NCBI RefSeq assembly: GCF_025961205.1
Contig: NZ_JAOQNH010000002.1
Span: 1,048,208-1,112,207, forward strand
Source: Azospirillum fermentarium
Lineage (GTDB): Bacteria > Pseudomonadota > Alphaproteobacteria > Azospirillales > Azospirillaceae
DNA length: 64,000 bases
Direction: 5' to 3'
Shown here: piece after piece, positions 18,594 through 27,454 of the stretch
Layout of the letters: every line of letters begins with the position of its first letter
Numbering within the stretch: the first letter of the stretch is position 1
Notes under the pieces: generated by a model
What the model saw: only the letters and a program-made list of their open reading frames with translations
The model's database searches: none
What the model was told of the DNA's origin: nothing
Translations under genes and position numbers: made by a program

Positions 18594-18815
18594 ATGAACA
18601 CCCTGATCGTTGAACGCATCACCCGCCTGTTCGGCGGACAAACCGTGTTAAGCGCCGCTATCGACGTCCCACAATCCACCATCGCGTGGTGGAAGAAACG
18701 TGGGTCCATCCCGCCGAAGTATTGGCCGGCGATCATCGCCGCCGCCGCCGAACGCGGGGTCATCCTGACCGGCGACGACTTCCTTCGGCTTCCCGGCGCC
18801 GAGGCGGCGGCGTGA
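18594..18815 (+). CDS. Cro/YdaS-like DNA-binding protein
   Basis: 73 residues with a compact helix-turn-helix: LFGGQTVLSAAIDVPQSTIA followed by WWKKRGSIPPKYWPAI, the pattern of phage Cro/YdaS regulators. As the first gene of the rightward operon, opposite the repressor, it should act as the lytic-side repressor. The start at MNTLIVERI is preferred; the longer frame overlaps the operator region. Its stop overlaps the GTG start of the next gene. Confidence 0.8.
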   Translation: MNTLIVERITRLFGGQTVLSAAIDVPQSTIAWWKKRGSIPPKYWPAIIAAAAERGVILTGDDFLRLPGAEAAA

Positions 18816-19084
18816 GCGCCGTTCACAACCGTGTCTCCCTGTTCGACCTTGCCGAACAACTCGGCAGGTTGACACAGGCCGGGAGCACGAAGCCGAAGCC
18901 CCTCCCCTGGATCAAGCCGCCCTGCCTGATCTGCGATGCGCCGAACCCGCCGTATGGCGTGGCGGTGACCGATGAAGCCGGCTGCACGCGCGAAGATTGG
19001 TTCTGCCCGGCGCACGTCCCGCCTGGGTTCTTCGCCGCCCGTGACCAGAACCCCGCCACGGCAGCGGGAAAGGTGGGGACATGA
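18812..19084 (+). CDS. Small Cys-containing phage protein, unknown (GTG start)
   Basis: 90 residues, GTG start overlapping the cro-like stop by 4 nt. Its own stop overlaps the methyltransferase start (ATGA). Cys pairs (CLIC, then C with WFCPAH) suggest a single zinc-binding motif. The tight coupling on both sides supports expression. Function unknown. Confidence 0.6.
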   Translation: MSAVHNRVSLFDLAEQLGRLTQAGSTKPKPLPWIKPPCLICDAPNPPYGVAVTDEAGCTREDWFCPAHVPPGFFAARDQNPATAAGKVGT

Positions 19085-20388
19085 TCTTCGGGTCCATCTG
19101 TAGCGGCATCGAAGCCGCGTCCGTCGCATGGGAACCGCTTGGCTGGCAGCCGGCGTTCCTGTCCGAAATCGACCCGTTCGCATCCGCGGTGCTGGCACAC
19201 CGATACGGCGCGAATCTTCCAGGCGAACCGTCGGCACGCAACGGCACCCCGAACCTGGGCGACATGACAAAGATCGATGGTGCGTCCTGGCGCGGAAAGA
19301 TCGACGTCCTGATCGGCGGGACGCCCTGTCAGGCGTTCAGCACCGCCGGGCTTCGGAAGTCGCTGGACGACGACCGCGGCAACCTGACCCTGAAATTCGT
19401 GGAATTGGTCCATGCAATCGCCCCCGAATTCGTCGTCTGGGAAAACGTTCCCGGCGTCCTCAACACAAAAGATAATGCCTTTGGATGTTTCCTCGCTGCT
19501 TTGGTGGGGGAATACGCCCCCATCGAATGTCCAGGCGGGAAATGGCCCCGTGCTGGCATGGTTATCGGAAACGAAAGGTCCGCTGCATGGCGCATTCTCG
19601 ATGCTCAATACTTCGGAGTGCCCCAACGGCGGCGGCGTGTCTTCGTCGTTAGCTGCCGTATTGGAGACGGCACCAATCCCGGAGCGATACTTTTTGAGCC
19701 GGAAGGCGTGCGCGGGGATTCTTCGCCGCGCCGAAGCACGGGGACGGCAGTTGCCGCCCTTACTGCAAACGGTGTTGGAACGTGTGGCCCGGACGACAAC
19801 CAAGCCAAGGCCGGACACCTGATCCCCCTTGCCTTCTCATGCAAGGATTATGGAAACGACGTCGGCGTCGATGTCGCTCCCACCTTGCGGAGCATGAGCG
19901 GCACCCGGCCCGAGATCCAGAGCGGCGGCGGGCAGGTCGCCGTTGTCTACCATCAGGCGGGAAACGCGGCGGCGTCTGCGATCCCCATCCAGGAAATCGG
20001 GAAGCGGACCGGAACCAGCACCACCAATCCACGCGCCGGGATCGGAATAGGTTCCGACGGCGACCCCATGTTCACCCTTCAGGCAAGCGCACAGCACGGC
20101 ATCGCCGTCGGGCTTTCCGAGGGAACGGGGCGGGCCGCCGGCGATGACGCGGCAGATTTGCGGCATGACGCCGCCGTCCGCCGCCTGACACCACGCGAAT
20201 GCGAGCGTCTTCAGGGCTTCCCCGATGACTGGACCTTGATCCCATGGCGGGGAAAGCCGGCTGAGGCTTGCCCTGACTCCCGGCGGTACAAGGCGGTGGG
20301 CAATTCGATGGCCGTTCCCGTGATCCGTTGGATTGGCACGCGCATCCAGCATGTCGCGGATGCCCGCGCCGAACGATACGGGGAATGA
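19081..20388 (+). CDS. DNA (cytosine-5-)-methyltransferase
   Basis: A SAM-dependent C5-cytosine DNA methylase, 435 residues. Motif I is GSICSGIEAASVAWEPLG, motif IV GGTPCQAFS with catalytic C83, motif VI ENV (E121), motif VIII QRRRR (182-186) and motif X GNSMAVPV. The variable target-recognition region is about 200 residues. No cognate restriction enzyme is adjacent, so it probably protects phage DNA from host restriction or modulates expression. It sits in the rightward early operon, coupled to the preceding gene. Confidence 0.93.
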   Translation: MIFGSICSGIEAASVAWEPLGWQPAFLSEIDPFASAVLAHRYGANLPGEPSARNGTPNLGDMTKIDGASWRGKIDVLIGGTPCQAFSTAGLRKSLDDDRGNLTLKFVELVHAIAPEFVVWENVPGVLNTKDNAFGCFLAALVGEYAPIECPGGKWPRAGMVIGNERSAAWRILDAQYFGVPQRRRRVFVVSCRIGDGTNPGAILFEPEGVRGDSSPRRSTGTAVAALTANGVGTCGPDDNQAKAGHLIPLAFSCKDYGNDVGVDVAPTLRSMSGTRPEIQSGGGQVAVVYHQAGNAAASAIPIQEIGKRTGTSTTNPRAGIGIGSDGDPMFTLQASAQHGIAVGLSEGTGRAAGDDAADLRHDAAVRRLTPRECERLQGFPDDWTLIPWRGKPAEACPDSRRYKAVGNSMAVPVIRWIGTRIQHVADARAERYGE

Positions 20389-20389
20389 G

Positions 20390-21253
20390 ATGAGCCGCCA
20401 ATCTCCAAAGGCTGACACCTGGATTCCGATCTACATCGGCGATTACCTGAAGGACACGGGACACCTGACCACGGCCCAGCACGGTGCTTATCTGCTGCTG
20501 CTATTCCAGCAATGGACGTCACAAACTGGATACCTGCCCGTGAATCTGGAGTCCCTGCGGAAGATCGCCCGCATGGACCCGGCGGAATGGGCTGATGCTT
20601 GGCCTGTGCTTCAAGCATTCTTCAAGCAATGCTCCGAAGGATGCTACTCCCCCCGACTGGCACAAGTCAGGGCAGATGCCGAAGCCAAACGGGTAAAATA
20701 CTGCAACCGGGCTAAGAACGCCGCTGACACGCGGTGGAGAAAGCGCGATCAATCACTTAGTGAAAGCGAAGATGCTTCAAGCAATGCTTCATACATTCCT
20801 TATGGCAATGCTTCCGGCAATGCCGCGAGCAATGCTTCGGCTGATGCTTCATCCATGCTTGGGCAATGCCCGTCACCTTCAGAATTAGATTCCCCTGACG
20901 GGGAATCTAGTAAGCGCCGCAAGCGGGCGGCCCGGCTTCCCAACGATTGGGTTCTGACCGACGAATGGGCGGTCGAAGGGGAAATCGCCCGCCTGAACGC
21001 CGGGCTTCCGTCGATCGACCTTCGGGTCGAAGCCGACAAGTTCCGGGACTACTGGCACGCCAAAAGCGGGAAGGACGCGGCCAAGGCGGATTGGCTGGCG
21101 ACGTGGCGGAACTGGTGCCGCAACGCCCGTTCATCCGGCCCGCCCCCTTCCCGCCCGTCCGCCACGTCTCCCCCCGACCGCAAGTCCCGCCTGTCCGACA
21201 CTCTTCGCCGCCGGATCGCCGACGCCGACCGGCAGGACGACACCACCCCCTGA
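20390..21253 (+). CDS. DUF1376 family phage replication-region protein
   Basis: Begins with the DUF1376 signature (DTWIPIYIGDYLKDTGHLTT, then QHGAYLLLLFQQW), a domain common in phage and prophage replication modules. Residues about 145-175 are a degenerate SNAS/GNAS repeat, mirrored by CAATGCTTC repeats in the DNA, followed by a basic segment SKRRKRAARLP and a C-terminal DNA-binding-like helix region. Likely a replication initiator or loader analogue; exact role unknown. The start at 20390 follows the methyltransferase stop by 1 bp. Confidence 0.75.
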   Translation: MSRQSPKADTWIPIYIGDYLKDTGHLTTAQHGAYLLLLFQQWTSQTGYLPVNLESLRKIARMDPAEWADAWPVLQAFFKQCSEGCYSPRLAQVRADAEAKRVKYCNRAKNAADTRWRKRDQSLSESEDASSNASYIPYGNASGNAASNASADASSMLGQCPSPSELDSPDGESSKRRKRAARLPNDWVLTDEWAVEGEIARLNAGLPSIDLRVEADKFRDYWHAKSGKDAAKADWLATWRNWCRNARSSGPPPSRPSATSPPDRKSRLSDTLRRRIADADRQDDTTP

Positions 21254-21267
21254 ACGGAAAACCGCGC

Positions 21268-21918
21268 ATGAACGACAAGCCCCCCTGCCCCCTTGCCACC
21301 ACCCTTCCGGCGCCGGCCCTGCCCGCCGGGTCGGCCGCGGCGGCTTACTGGCCGGTTCTGGACAGTCCGGACAAGGTCGGCGAATACACCAAGCTGATCC
21401 CGCCCGCGGACGCCCGCGCGATCGTGGCCGAATTGACCAGCACCGCACCGCCCGCGCGCCCCGGCGAAGCAGCACGCCTGTCCGCGCTGCTGATCGGCTC
21501 CTACCCGAACGCCCAGCCGCCGGAACCGGAAATCTACGCATCGCAGGTCGAAGCCGTCTTCCGCATGTTCCCCGCCGACCTGGGGGCACAGGCGGTTGAC
21601 ATCCTGACCCTGAAGCTGAAGTTCCCGCCGTCCCGTGCGGAAGTCTATGAGGCCGTCGCGTCGCTGGTGGCAAAGCGGATGGCCGGGGCGCGCACCGCCC
21701 AAGCCCACATCGCCGAACACAGCCGCCGGGCGCGCGAAGAGGCGGACCGCCGGACACGGAAGCGGTATTGCGACATGACCCCGGCGGAACAGGCGGCGTT
21801 CGACGCCATGATCGGGGCCGTGGTCCGCGCCGGCCGGACCGCCGAACCGTCCCGCCGGGGGGATGCCGAAGACCTGAAGCCGATGGGCACCATCCTTCAC
21901 CGGGAGAACGTGGCATGA
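21268..21918 (+). CDS. Phage early protein, unknown
   Basis: 216 residues, Ala/Pro-rich at the N-terminus. A helical middle (IYASQVEAVFRMFPADLGAQ) and a charged helix (HSRRAREEADRRTRKRY) follow. It lies between the DUF1376 protein and the DUF7768-like protein and overlaps the latter by 4 nt. Position suggests a replication accessory role, but I recognise no domain. Confidence 0.65.
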   Translation: MNDKPPCPLATTLPAPALPAGSAAAAYWPVLDSPDKVGEYTKLIPPADARAIVAELTSTAPPARPGEAARLSALLIGSYPNAQPPEPEIYASQVEAVFRMFPADLGAQAVDILTLKLKFPPSRAEVYEAVASLVAKRMAGARTAQAHIAEHSRRAREEADRRTRKRYCDMTPAEQAAFDAMIGAVVRAGRTAEPSRRGDAEDLKPMGTILHRENVA

Positions 21919-22481
21919 AGAACCGCACCGTCGCACAGTTCGAGGTCGATTCCCTCTGGGATCAGCTTGCGGATGCCGGGGCGTTCCGGACCGGAAGCAA
22001 CGCCCGACTGGATACGTGGCTTCGGCGGCATTACGGCGTCACCGCGACCGTCTTCCTGTCCGACGCCGACGCGAAAGGCGCCGGGCGGATGCTGTCGCTG
22101 TGGCTGGACCGGGTCCTGACCGAAAAGGGGCAGCCGGCGATTCCCGCTCCGTCCTACAGCCCGCGGCTTGTCATTCTGGAAGTGCCCTTCGACCCGACAG
22201 GCGGCGTGGACAGCGACTATGCGGTTGCCGCCATGGCGGACAGCCTGTCACGGAGCGAAGCCCCGTTCGTGCCGAGCCTGACCTACCCCCGTACCCTGGA
22301 TTTCCATGACCCCATCGCCCGGTGGAAGGGGGTTGTTTGCGGTTTGGCCTGGGGCGCAAAGGCGGACGCGACCATCGTTTACGCCGACCACGGGATCACC
22401 ATCGAAATGGCCGCTGGGATCAAACGCGCCCGCCGCGAACGGCGCCCGGTCGAGTACCGCACCCTGTCTCAGCCCCTCTGA
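21915..22481 (+). CDS. DUF7768-like protein (possible nucleoside/nucleotide-binding fold)
   Basis: 188 residues. The C-terminal 125 residues match the pattern of DUF7768 proteins from phages and plasmids: LVILEVPFD, ADSLSRSEAPFVPSLTYP, then VCGLAWGAKADATIVYADHG and GIKRARRERRPVEYR. That family resembles nucleoside deoxyribosyltransferase folds, so a role in nucleotide handling is possible but unproven. The N-terminal 60 residues are unassigned. A promoter/operator region follows. Confidence 0.6.
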   Translation: MKNRTVAQFEVDSLWDQLADAGAFRTGSNARLDTWLRRHYGVTATVFLSDADAKGAGRMLSLWLDRVLTEKGQPAIPAPSYSPRLVILEVPFDPTGGVDSDYAVAAMADSLSRSEAPFVPSLTYPRTLDFHDPIARWKGVVCGLAWGAKADATIVYADHGITIEMAAGIKRARRERRPVEYRTLSQPL

Positions 22482-22501
22482 CCCCTTTTTTGCCTGCCAA
22501 T

Positions 22502-22516
22502 ATGGCAATTCGTCAT
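22502..22516. promoter_or_regulatory. Operator-like site upstream of the clamp gene
   Basis: ATGGC-AATTC-GTCAT, immediately followed by another ATGGC half-site, 32 bp before the dnaN-like start. It suggests that this cluster has its own repressor-controlled promoter. Confidence 0.5.
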
Positions 22517-22547
22517 ATGGCAAGACCATGAATCGTGAGAACAGCCC

Positions 22548-23678
22548 ATGACAAAATTTACCGCGAAGGCCGGTGACCTTCTCCGCGCCGTCGGCGCCGT
22601 CGCCCCCATCATCGAACGCCGGAACACGATCCCGATTCTGTCCTGCCTTCTTGTCCGGGCCGAAGGCGAAACCGTCCGGATCAAGGCAACCGACCAGGAC
22701 ACGGAACTGACCGCGGCCCTGTCCGCGGACGTCCACGCGCCGGGCGGTGTGTGCGTGGCCGCCGCTCCGTTCTGGCGCCTGCTGCGGACACAGGAAGACG
22801 ACGCGCCCGTCACGATCAGCGCCCATTCCGAAAACAGGATCACGATCGAGGCGGGCGAAACGACCGTCATCCTGCGCGGCCAGCCCGAAGAGGATTTTCC
22901 GCATTCCGACCTGGGCGCCCTGATCGGGGTCTTCCGCCTGACCGCCGAAGACCTGACCACCCTGATCGGGCGGGTCGCGTTCGCCATCAGCACGAATGAA
23001 GCCCGCTATTACCTGAACGGCGTCCACATCCGGGCGAAGGATGGCCGCCTGTTGGCCGAAGCGACCGACGGGCACCGGCTGGCGCAATCGACCATCCCGC
23101 TTCCCGCGACCGACGCCGGGACCTTGCCGTCCGTGATCCTCTCCCGCCGATTCGTCCAGTGGCTTTTGTGCGAGGCCGGGAAAGCCGACGCGGCCAGCGA
23201 GGTCACGGTCAACGCCTATGGCAAGGGGCGCGCCTGGACAACCGTGGACGTCTCCTTCGGCACGCTGACCGCCGTGTCGAAGACCATCGACGCCACCTTC
23301 CCCGACACGGACCGGGTCGTCCCGGAACGCAATGGCCCACCCGCCACGCTGGACCGGCGCCGGCTGATCCGCGCCCTGGATATCGTCGACAGCGTCCGGG
23401 AGGAAAAAGCCGGCGCCGTTGCTTTCGGCTTCAATGGGGCGCGCCTGTCCCTGACCCTGGATCAAAGCTGTGGGGGCACCGCGAAGACAGCGATCCCGTC
23501 CGGCTATGCCGGGGCGGAAACGACCATCGGGTTCCAGTGGCGCTACATGCGCGAACTGGCCCGCGTCTTCCGCGGCGACCTGCTTCGCGTCCACCTGACC
23601 GACGCGGCGAACCCGGCGATTTTCGACACCCCGGACGACCCGTCTTTCCTGGTCGTCCAGATGCCCATGCGGCTGTGA
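22548..23678 (+). CDS. DnaN-like DNA polymerase III sliding clamp (phage-encoded)
   Basis: A 376-residue beta-clamp homologue. The three-domain clamp pattern is visible: the first domain contains ERRNTIPILSCLLV and VRIKATDQDTELTAAL. The middle contains RYYLNGVHIR and LLAEATDGHRLAQ. The C-terminus ends VVQMPMRL like bacterial DnaN. A complete bacterial-type clamp in a prophage is unusual; it could recruit host Pol III to phage DNA or replace the host clamp. It is shorter on loops than typical host DnaN but appears intact. Confidence 0.9.
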   Translation: MTKFTAKAGDLLRAVGAVAPIIERRNTIPILSCLLVRAEGETVRIKATDQDTELTAALSADVHAPGGVCVAAAPFWRLLRTQEDDAPVTISAHSENRITIEAGETTVILRGQPEEDFPHSDLGALIGVFRLTAEDLTTLIGRVAFAISTNEARYYLNGVHIRAKDGRLLAEATDGHRLAQSTIPLPATDAGTLPSVILSRRFVQWLLCEAGKADAASEVTVNAYGKGRAWTTVDVSFGTLTAVSKTIDATFPDTDRVVPERNGPPATLDRRRLIRALDIVDSVREEKAGAVAFGFNGARLSLTLDQSCGGTAKTAIPSGYAGAETTIGFQWRYMRELARVFRGDLLRVHLTDAANPAIFDTPDDPSFLVVQMPMRL

Positions 23679-23691
23679 CGGAGGGCGCATC

Positions 23692-24306
23692 ATGTCAGAG
23701 CTTGCATCGGCGGTCTTCGACGGGGTTCCGGCGAACCACTTCCGCGTGATCCTGGCCGATCCGCCGTGGGGGTTCAAAACTTACGGCGGCGGTGAAGCCC
23801 AGCCCGGCAAGGCTGGCCGGGGCGACCGCGCCGCGCCCTACCCGACCATGTCGCTTTCGGCGATCAAGTCGCTTCCGGTCGGCGACTTGGCCGCGCCGGA
23901 TTGCGTCCTGTTCCTGTGGACGACCGATCCGTTCCTGAAGGCCGCGTTCGAGGTGCTGGACGCCTGGGGCTTCACCTACAAAACCCGCGCGTTCGAGTGG
24001 GTGAAGCTGAACAAGGGGTCGGAAACCCGCCTGTGGCTGGACGATTCCGACCTGTTCATGGGCGGCGGCTTCTGGACGCGGTCGAACCCGGAACCCTGCC
24101 TGCTGGCGACCAGGGGAAAGCCGAAGCGGCTGAACGCCGACGTCCGGCAAGTGATCGTCTCGCCGATCCGGGAGCACAGCCGGAAACCCGATTGCCAATA
24201 CGAGCGGATCGAGCGCCTGACCGCCGGTCCGTACCTGGAACTTTTCTCCCGCACCAACCGCCCCGGCTGGACCACCTGGGGTGCTGACGCGGGGCAATTC
24301 GCCTGA
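23692..24306 (+). CDS. MT-A70 family adenine N6-methyltransferase
   Basis: A 204-residue SAM-dependent methyltransferase with the catalytic DPPW at residues 23-26 (VILADPPWGFKTYGGG) and the family strings PDCVLFLWTTDPFL, FEWVKLNKG and PYLELFSR. MT-A70 phage enzymes methylate adenine in DNA, probably protecting against host nucleases. Second DNA methyltransferase of the prophage; 13 bp after the clamp gene. Confidence 0.88.
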   Translation: MSELASAVFDGVPANHFRVILADPPWGFKTYGGGEAQPGKAGRGDRAAPYPTMSLSAIKSLPVGDLAAPDCVLFLWTTDPFLKAAFEVLDAWGFTYKTRAFEWVKLNKGSETRLWLDDSDLFMGGGFWTRSNPEPCLLATRGKPKRLNADVRQVIVSPIREHSRKPDCQYERIERLTAGPYLELFSRTNRPGWTTWGADAGQFA

Positions 24307-24318
24307 ACGGGGATCACC

Positions 24319-25251
24319 ATGGCACCGAAAAAGCACAAGACGCCGCCGAAGCGGCGGCGGAAGGCAGCCGCCGCGCCGAAGGGCACGCTTGCCCGGCTGG
24401 AAGCCCGGCGAAAGGCCGAAGCACGCCCGTCCGACGACCCGACCCGGAACGGCCGGTTCGAGGTCCAGACGGACGATCTGGCAATCAAAACGGTCGATCC
24501 CCGGACCGGAGAGGCCGTCATTTCCGAAATCCGGACCGTGACCCGCATCCTGAACGCTTGGCCGCTGGACCGCATGTTCCGGAACGGCACGATCGATCCC
24601 GTCGCCTACCGCGCGGGCGGGCTGTTCCGCGACGATTACGAACTTGCCGGCATGGCCGAGCGGTTGGCGGCGTCGAACCTGTCGCCGCTGGCCGGCTGTT
24701 CGGGCGGTGGCAAGGTCGCTGACCTGGGCGGGAACCTCGCGGCCCGGCGCCGCATTCGTGACGTGCTGGACTGCATGTCGCACGACATGGCGTCGGCAAT
24801 GGAATGGATCGTCGGGAACGGGCACGCCCTTTCCCAATGGGTCCAGCGAATGCGGTGGGGCGGGCGGACCCTAAACGAGCACTTCGCCCGCGGGCTGGTC
24901 GTCGGCGGGCTGGACATCGCCGCCACCGTCTACGGGCTTCGGAAGGTCCGCCACACCATCCGGCCGGCGCGTCCATCCGACCCCACCCCGCATGAGGTGG
25001 ACGCGATCCGGAAAGCACGCGCCGACGGGGCGACGGTCCTGGAACTGTTCCGGGCCTACCGCTTCCCCGTCGCCGTGATCGCCCGCATCGTCGAAGGCGA
25101 CGACGATATCCGCCGGGCGGAACGCGACGCCCACATCCGGGCGGCAATCCGCGACCGGCTGGCCGGCGGCGACGACCCGGAAACCGTCGCGATCCTGTTC
25201 AACGTGACCATGGACTTCGTCGGCGACGTCGTCCGCACCACCGCCCCCTGA
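24319..25251 (+). CDS. Phage protein, possibly regulatory, unknown
   Basis: 310 residues. A very basic N-terminus (KKHKTPPKRRRKAAAA) suggests nucleic-acid binding. The middle contains DPVAYRAGGLFRDDYELAGM and a later block on sequence like EWIVGNGHALSQW, which recall DUF6456-type alphaproteobacterial regulators. The C-terminus carries two repeat-like HTH segments (ATVLELFRAYRFPVAVIARI and onward). It ends the early operon just before late genes, where an antiterminator or activator would fit; that is inference only. Confidence 0.55.
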   Translation: MAPKKHKTPPKRRRKAAAAPKGTLARLEARRKAEARPSDDPTRNGRFEVQTDDLAIKTVDPRTGEAVISEIRTVTRILNAWPLDRMFRNGTIDPVAYRAGGLFRDDYELAGMAERLAASNLSPLAGCSGGGKVADLGGNLAARRRIRDVLDCMSHDMASAMEWIVGNGHALSQWVQRMRWGGRTLNEHFARGLVVGGLDIAATVYGLRKVRHTIRPARPSDPTPHEVDAIRKARADGATVLELFRAYRFPVAVIARIVEGDDDIRRAERDAHIRAAIRDRLAGGDDPETVAILFNVTMDFVGDVVRTTAP

Positions 25252-25268
25252 AGCTGGAAGGAAACATC

Positions 25269-25556
25269 ATGGCTGGTATCGGACACAACAGCGGCGCCAA
25301 GCCGAACGACGTCGGCGGCATCGCCGCGGACCGGCTTCGGTCCTTCGTTGACAGGGTCGAACGCCTGGAAGAAGAGAAAAAAGGGCTGCAGGACGACATT
25401 CGTGAGGTCTACAGTGAAGCGAAGGGGACCGGATTTGACGTGAGGCTTCTTCGCGAAATCATTCGTCTGCGCAGGATGGACAAGGCGGACCGGCAGGAAC
25501 GGGAAGCCGTCCTTGCGCTTTACAAGGAAGCCTTGGGGATGGATGTGGAGTTTTGA
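25269..25556 (+). CDS. DUF2312 / GapR-like protein
   Basis: 95 residues with the DUF2312 coiled-coil core (ADRLRSFVDRVERLEEEKKG, then LREIIRLRRMDKADRQEREA). GapR of Caulobacter, from this family, binds overtwisted AT-rich DNA and assists replication. A phage copy could serve phage replication or chromatin. The N-terminal MAGIGHNSGAK is an IGHN tag shared with two other proteins here. RBS AAGGAA precedes the ATG. Confidence 0.88.
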   Translation: MAGIGHNSGAKPNDVGGIAADRLRSFVDRVERLEEEKKGLQDDIREVYSEAKGTGFDVRLLREIIRLRRMDKADRQEREAVLALYKEALGMDVEF

Positions 25557-25629
25557 CAGCGGCGTCGCCGTGTGCCGATTGGTGCACGGCGACATGCTTC
25601 GACGTGGCTGGTCTGAATCGACATGGACG

Positions 25630-25842
25630 ACCACAGTCAGGTCGCCGTGTCGGGCTGGGCGGGCGCGCCAACGCCGGTCGTAAAGCCGGTGCTGGTGGGG
25701 GGGGAAACTGAAGCTGATAAAAGCCCCCTGCACCAATCCGGCGGTTCCGGTTAGACATATTTCCGAACAGTTCAAGCTCTCGCGACCCACACTCTATCGT
25801 GAGTATGAGCCGCGCAGCGGAACAGAGAAAAAAGAAATTTAA
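25630..25842 (+). pseudogene. Decayed C-terminal fragment of a serine recombinase (resolvase)
   Basis: Across a frameshift in a run of eight G (25697-25704), the translation reads GRANAGRKAGAGG then KLKLIKAPCTNPAV, VRHISEQFKLSRPTLYREY. That is the arrangement of the resolvase/invertase C-terminal HTH (GRxGGR linker, then LSRxTLYR). No catalytic domain remains. It lies at the left edge of an AT-rich insert and could be the relic of the element that brought it. The rest of this gap shows nothing else. Confidence 0.5.
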
Positions 25843-25859
25843 AAAATTGATTTGAAATT

Positions 25860-26639
25860 TTACTGAAATTCATAAGGCTTACATGATGATATTACTTCTT
25901 CATCAGATACCTGAATACCCGGCATTCCCTTCTCACTTACAGCTATATATAATGACTCAGAAATAAGTGAAAAACAATGTATTGACTGCCTATTTATTTC
26001 AGAAAATCTGCATGATGATATTATTTCTTTAGCATGCGTATTATCTATGAAAGATTTTCCTCTATAATCATCAAAAGCCTGTGTTATGCAGGCATCCATA
26101 ATACTTAATATTCCTGGTTTTATTGGAATTTTTTGCGCATTTAAAAGAGTACGCGCTTCACTTCCATAAAATAGGATATTTGCATTAGTTAAACCATCAA
26201 TGTATTTTGCATAATATGAACGAGACCACCGAAGCCCAGCTCTAATACGTAATATATCACTAGGAATTTTTGTATTCCATCGAATATAGGCTTCATCATA
26301 TGCTATTTTTCTCGCCACGACTTCCGATTCAGGGGCGGCTCTCATAATACTAGAGATAACTAATGTACCTCTAGCTCGTCGTTCGTTAAAAAGCTCAGAA
26401 AGATTACTGGCGGAAGATATTGCATTATTTCTTGTTGATATCGCTATATCTTCTATATGATTAGAAGCGTTAAGCCACCATGTTAGTAACGCTCCCAATA
26501 TGCCTGTGCATAAAAAGCCAAAGAAAGCCACAACAATCGGATGACGAGAAATCTCATCTATTCTTGATTTGAACGAGGTGGAAACATTTGATGCATCAGA
26601 CTGGCCCTCTTTTATATTTTTATCAGCATCTTGGGTCAT
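25860..26639 (-). CDS. AT-rich orphan gene: single-pass membrane protein
   Basis: 259 residues. A charged N-terminus of about 33 residues precedes one transmembrane segment (VVAFFGFLCTGILGALLTWW, roughly 34-54). The remainder is a soluble domain with several helices. I recognise no family. Codon use is strikingly AT-rich compared with all neighbours, indicating recent transfer. Its orientation opposes the late genes, as typical of morons expressed from the lysogen. A defence or exclusion role is possible but not shown. Confidence 0.65.
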   Translation of the reverse strand: MTQDADKNIKEGQSDASNVSTSFKSRIDEISRHPIVVAFFGFLCTGILGALLTWWLNASNHIEDIAISTRNNAISSASNLSELFNERRARGTLVISSIMRAAPESEVVARKIAYDEAYIRWNTKIPSDILRIRAGLRWSRSYYAKYIDGLTNANILFYGSEARTLLNAQKIPIKPGILSIMDACITQAFDDYRGKSFIDNTHAKEIISSCRFSEINRQSIHCFSLISESLYIAVSEKGMPGIQVSDEEVISSCKPYEFQ

Positions 26640-26812
26640 GAATTATCCCAAATATTATTATAATTGGAATCAATGTATCATCTATGAGGTGAACCAGTCA
26701 AAGATCTTTAGGTAATTGATAAGCTTGCTGATACGATTCATCAAATCCTATGCCTTTCTGCATCTTTATGTATTCAGCGCAAGGCTGCTACGAAAAGGAG
26801 GGATTTTATATA

Positions 26813-27304
26813 ATGGCGCAAGATATTTTATATTTGAGACGTTTGTCGAGTAATCGGTATATATTATCAGTCGCCATGGCCGGCAATAATTCGGAACATG
26901 GTGGCATTCTTGTAAAGTTATTGCTAGAAGGTGGCGCAACCGAGTCTTTTCTCCTTATCAGTGGGCCAGCCAAAGCAACCTTCCAATATTTCCTAATTGC
27001 GCAACGGAATGGCATATTACCTGCTCTTTCCGAGGCAGACCATGACGTAATCCTGAGTATCTTACCCACGATTGAGGATTATGATTGGGATTTGCAGCAT
27101 TCACAGGCCAGGGTCGCCGCTGTTGCAAAGGCGCTCATCGGGTCTGATGGGGTTGGATTAGAATTCGTGATGCAAGATGCTTCTCTAAGGCAATTCTGGT
27201 TGCCTACGCTGGTCGCTCGGTTCTTTGGCGAGTACCTTTCTCAGTATAAAAGCAAATTCATTCATCATCAAGACAGCGACCCTGACGAACTGGTAGTTTA
27301 CTAA
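26813..27304 (+). CDS. Orphan gene in the accessory patch, unknown
   Basis: 163 residues, start chosen at MAQDILYLRR because a strong AAGGAGGG lies at 26796-26802. No signal peptide or transmembrane segment and no recognised motif. Base composition is intermediate between the AT-rich gene on its left and the GC-rich phage. It may be cargo like its neighbours. Confidence 0.65.
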   Translation: MAQDILYLRRLSSNRYILSVAMAGNNSEHGGILVKLLLEGGATESFLLISGPAKATFQYFLIAQRNGILPALSEADHDVILSILPTIEDYDWDLQHSQARVAAVAKALIGSDGVGLEFVMQDASLRQFWLPTLVARFFGEYLSQYKSKFIHHQDSDPDELVVY

Positions 27305-27454
27305 GCGCGTTGCTAAAAAATGCAACCTCGGTGGTTGTTGATGCTGTAACGAAAGGGAGCAACTCGCCCTTGATGCTGGTGCCCTCCACGTCCTGGCCTG
27401 GGTGGAGGGCTGCGACGCCACGGCCGTAGCGCCCCGGTGCTGCCAAGTTCCCTT

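Noticed and set aside
20760..20880. CAATGCTTC repeats in the DUF1376 gene as an origin
   Set aside because: They are in frame and encode the SNAS/GNAS linker; an origin function cannot be excluded but no AT-rich unwinding element is next to them.
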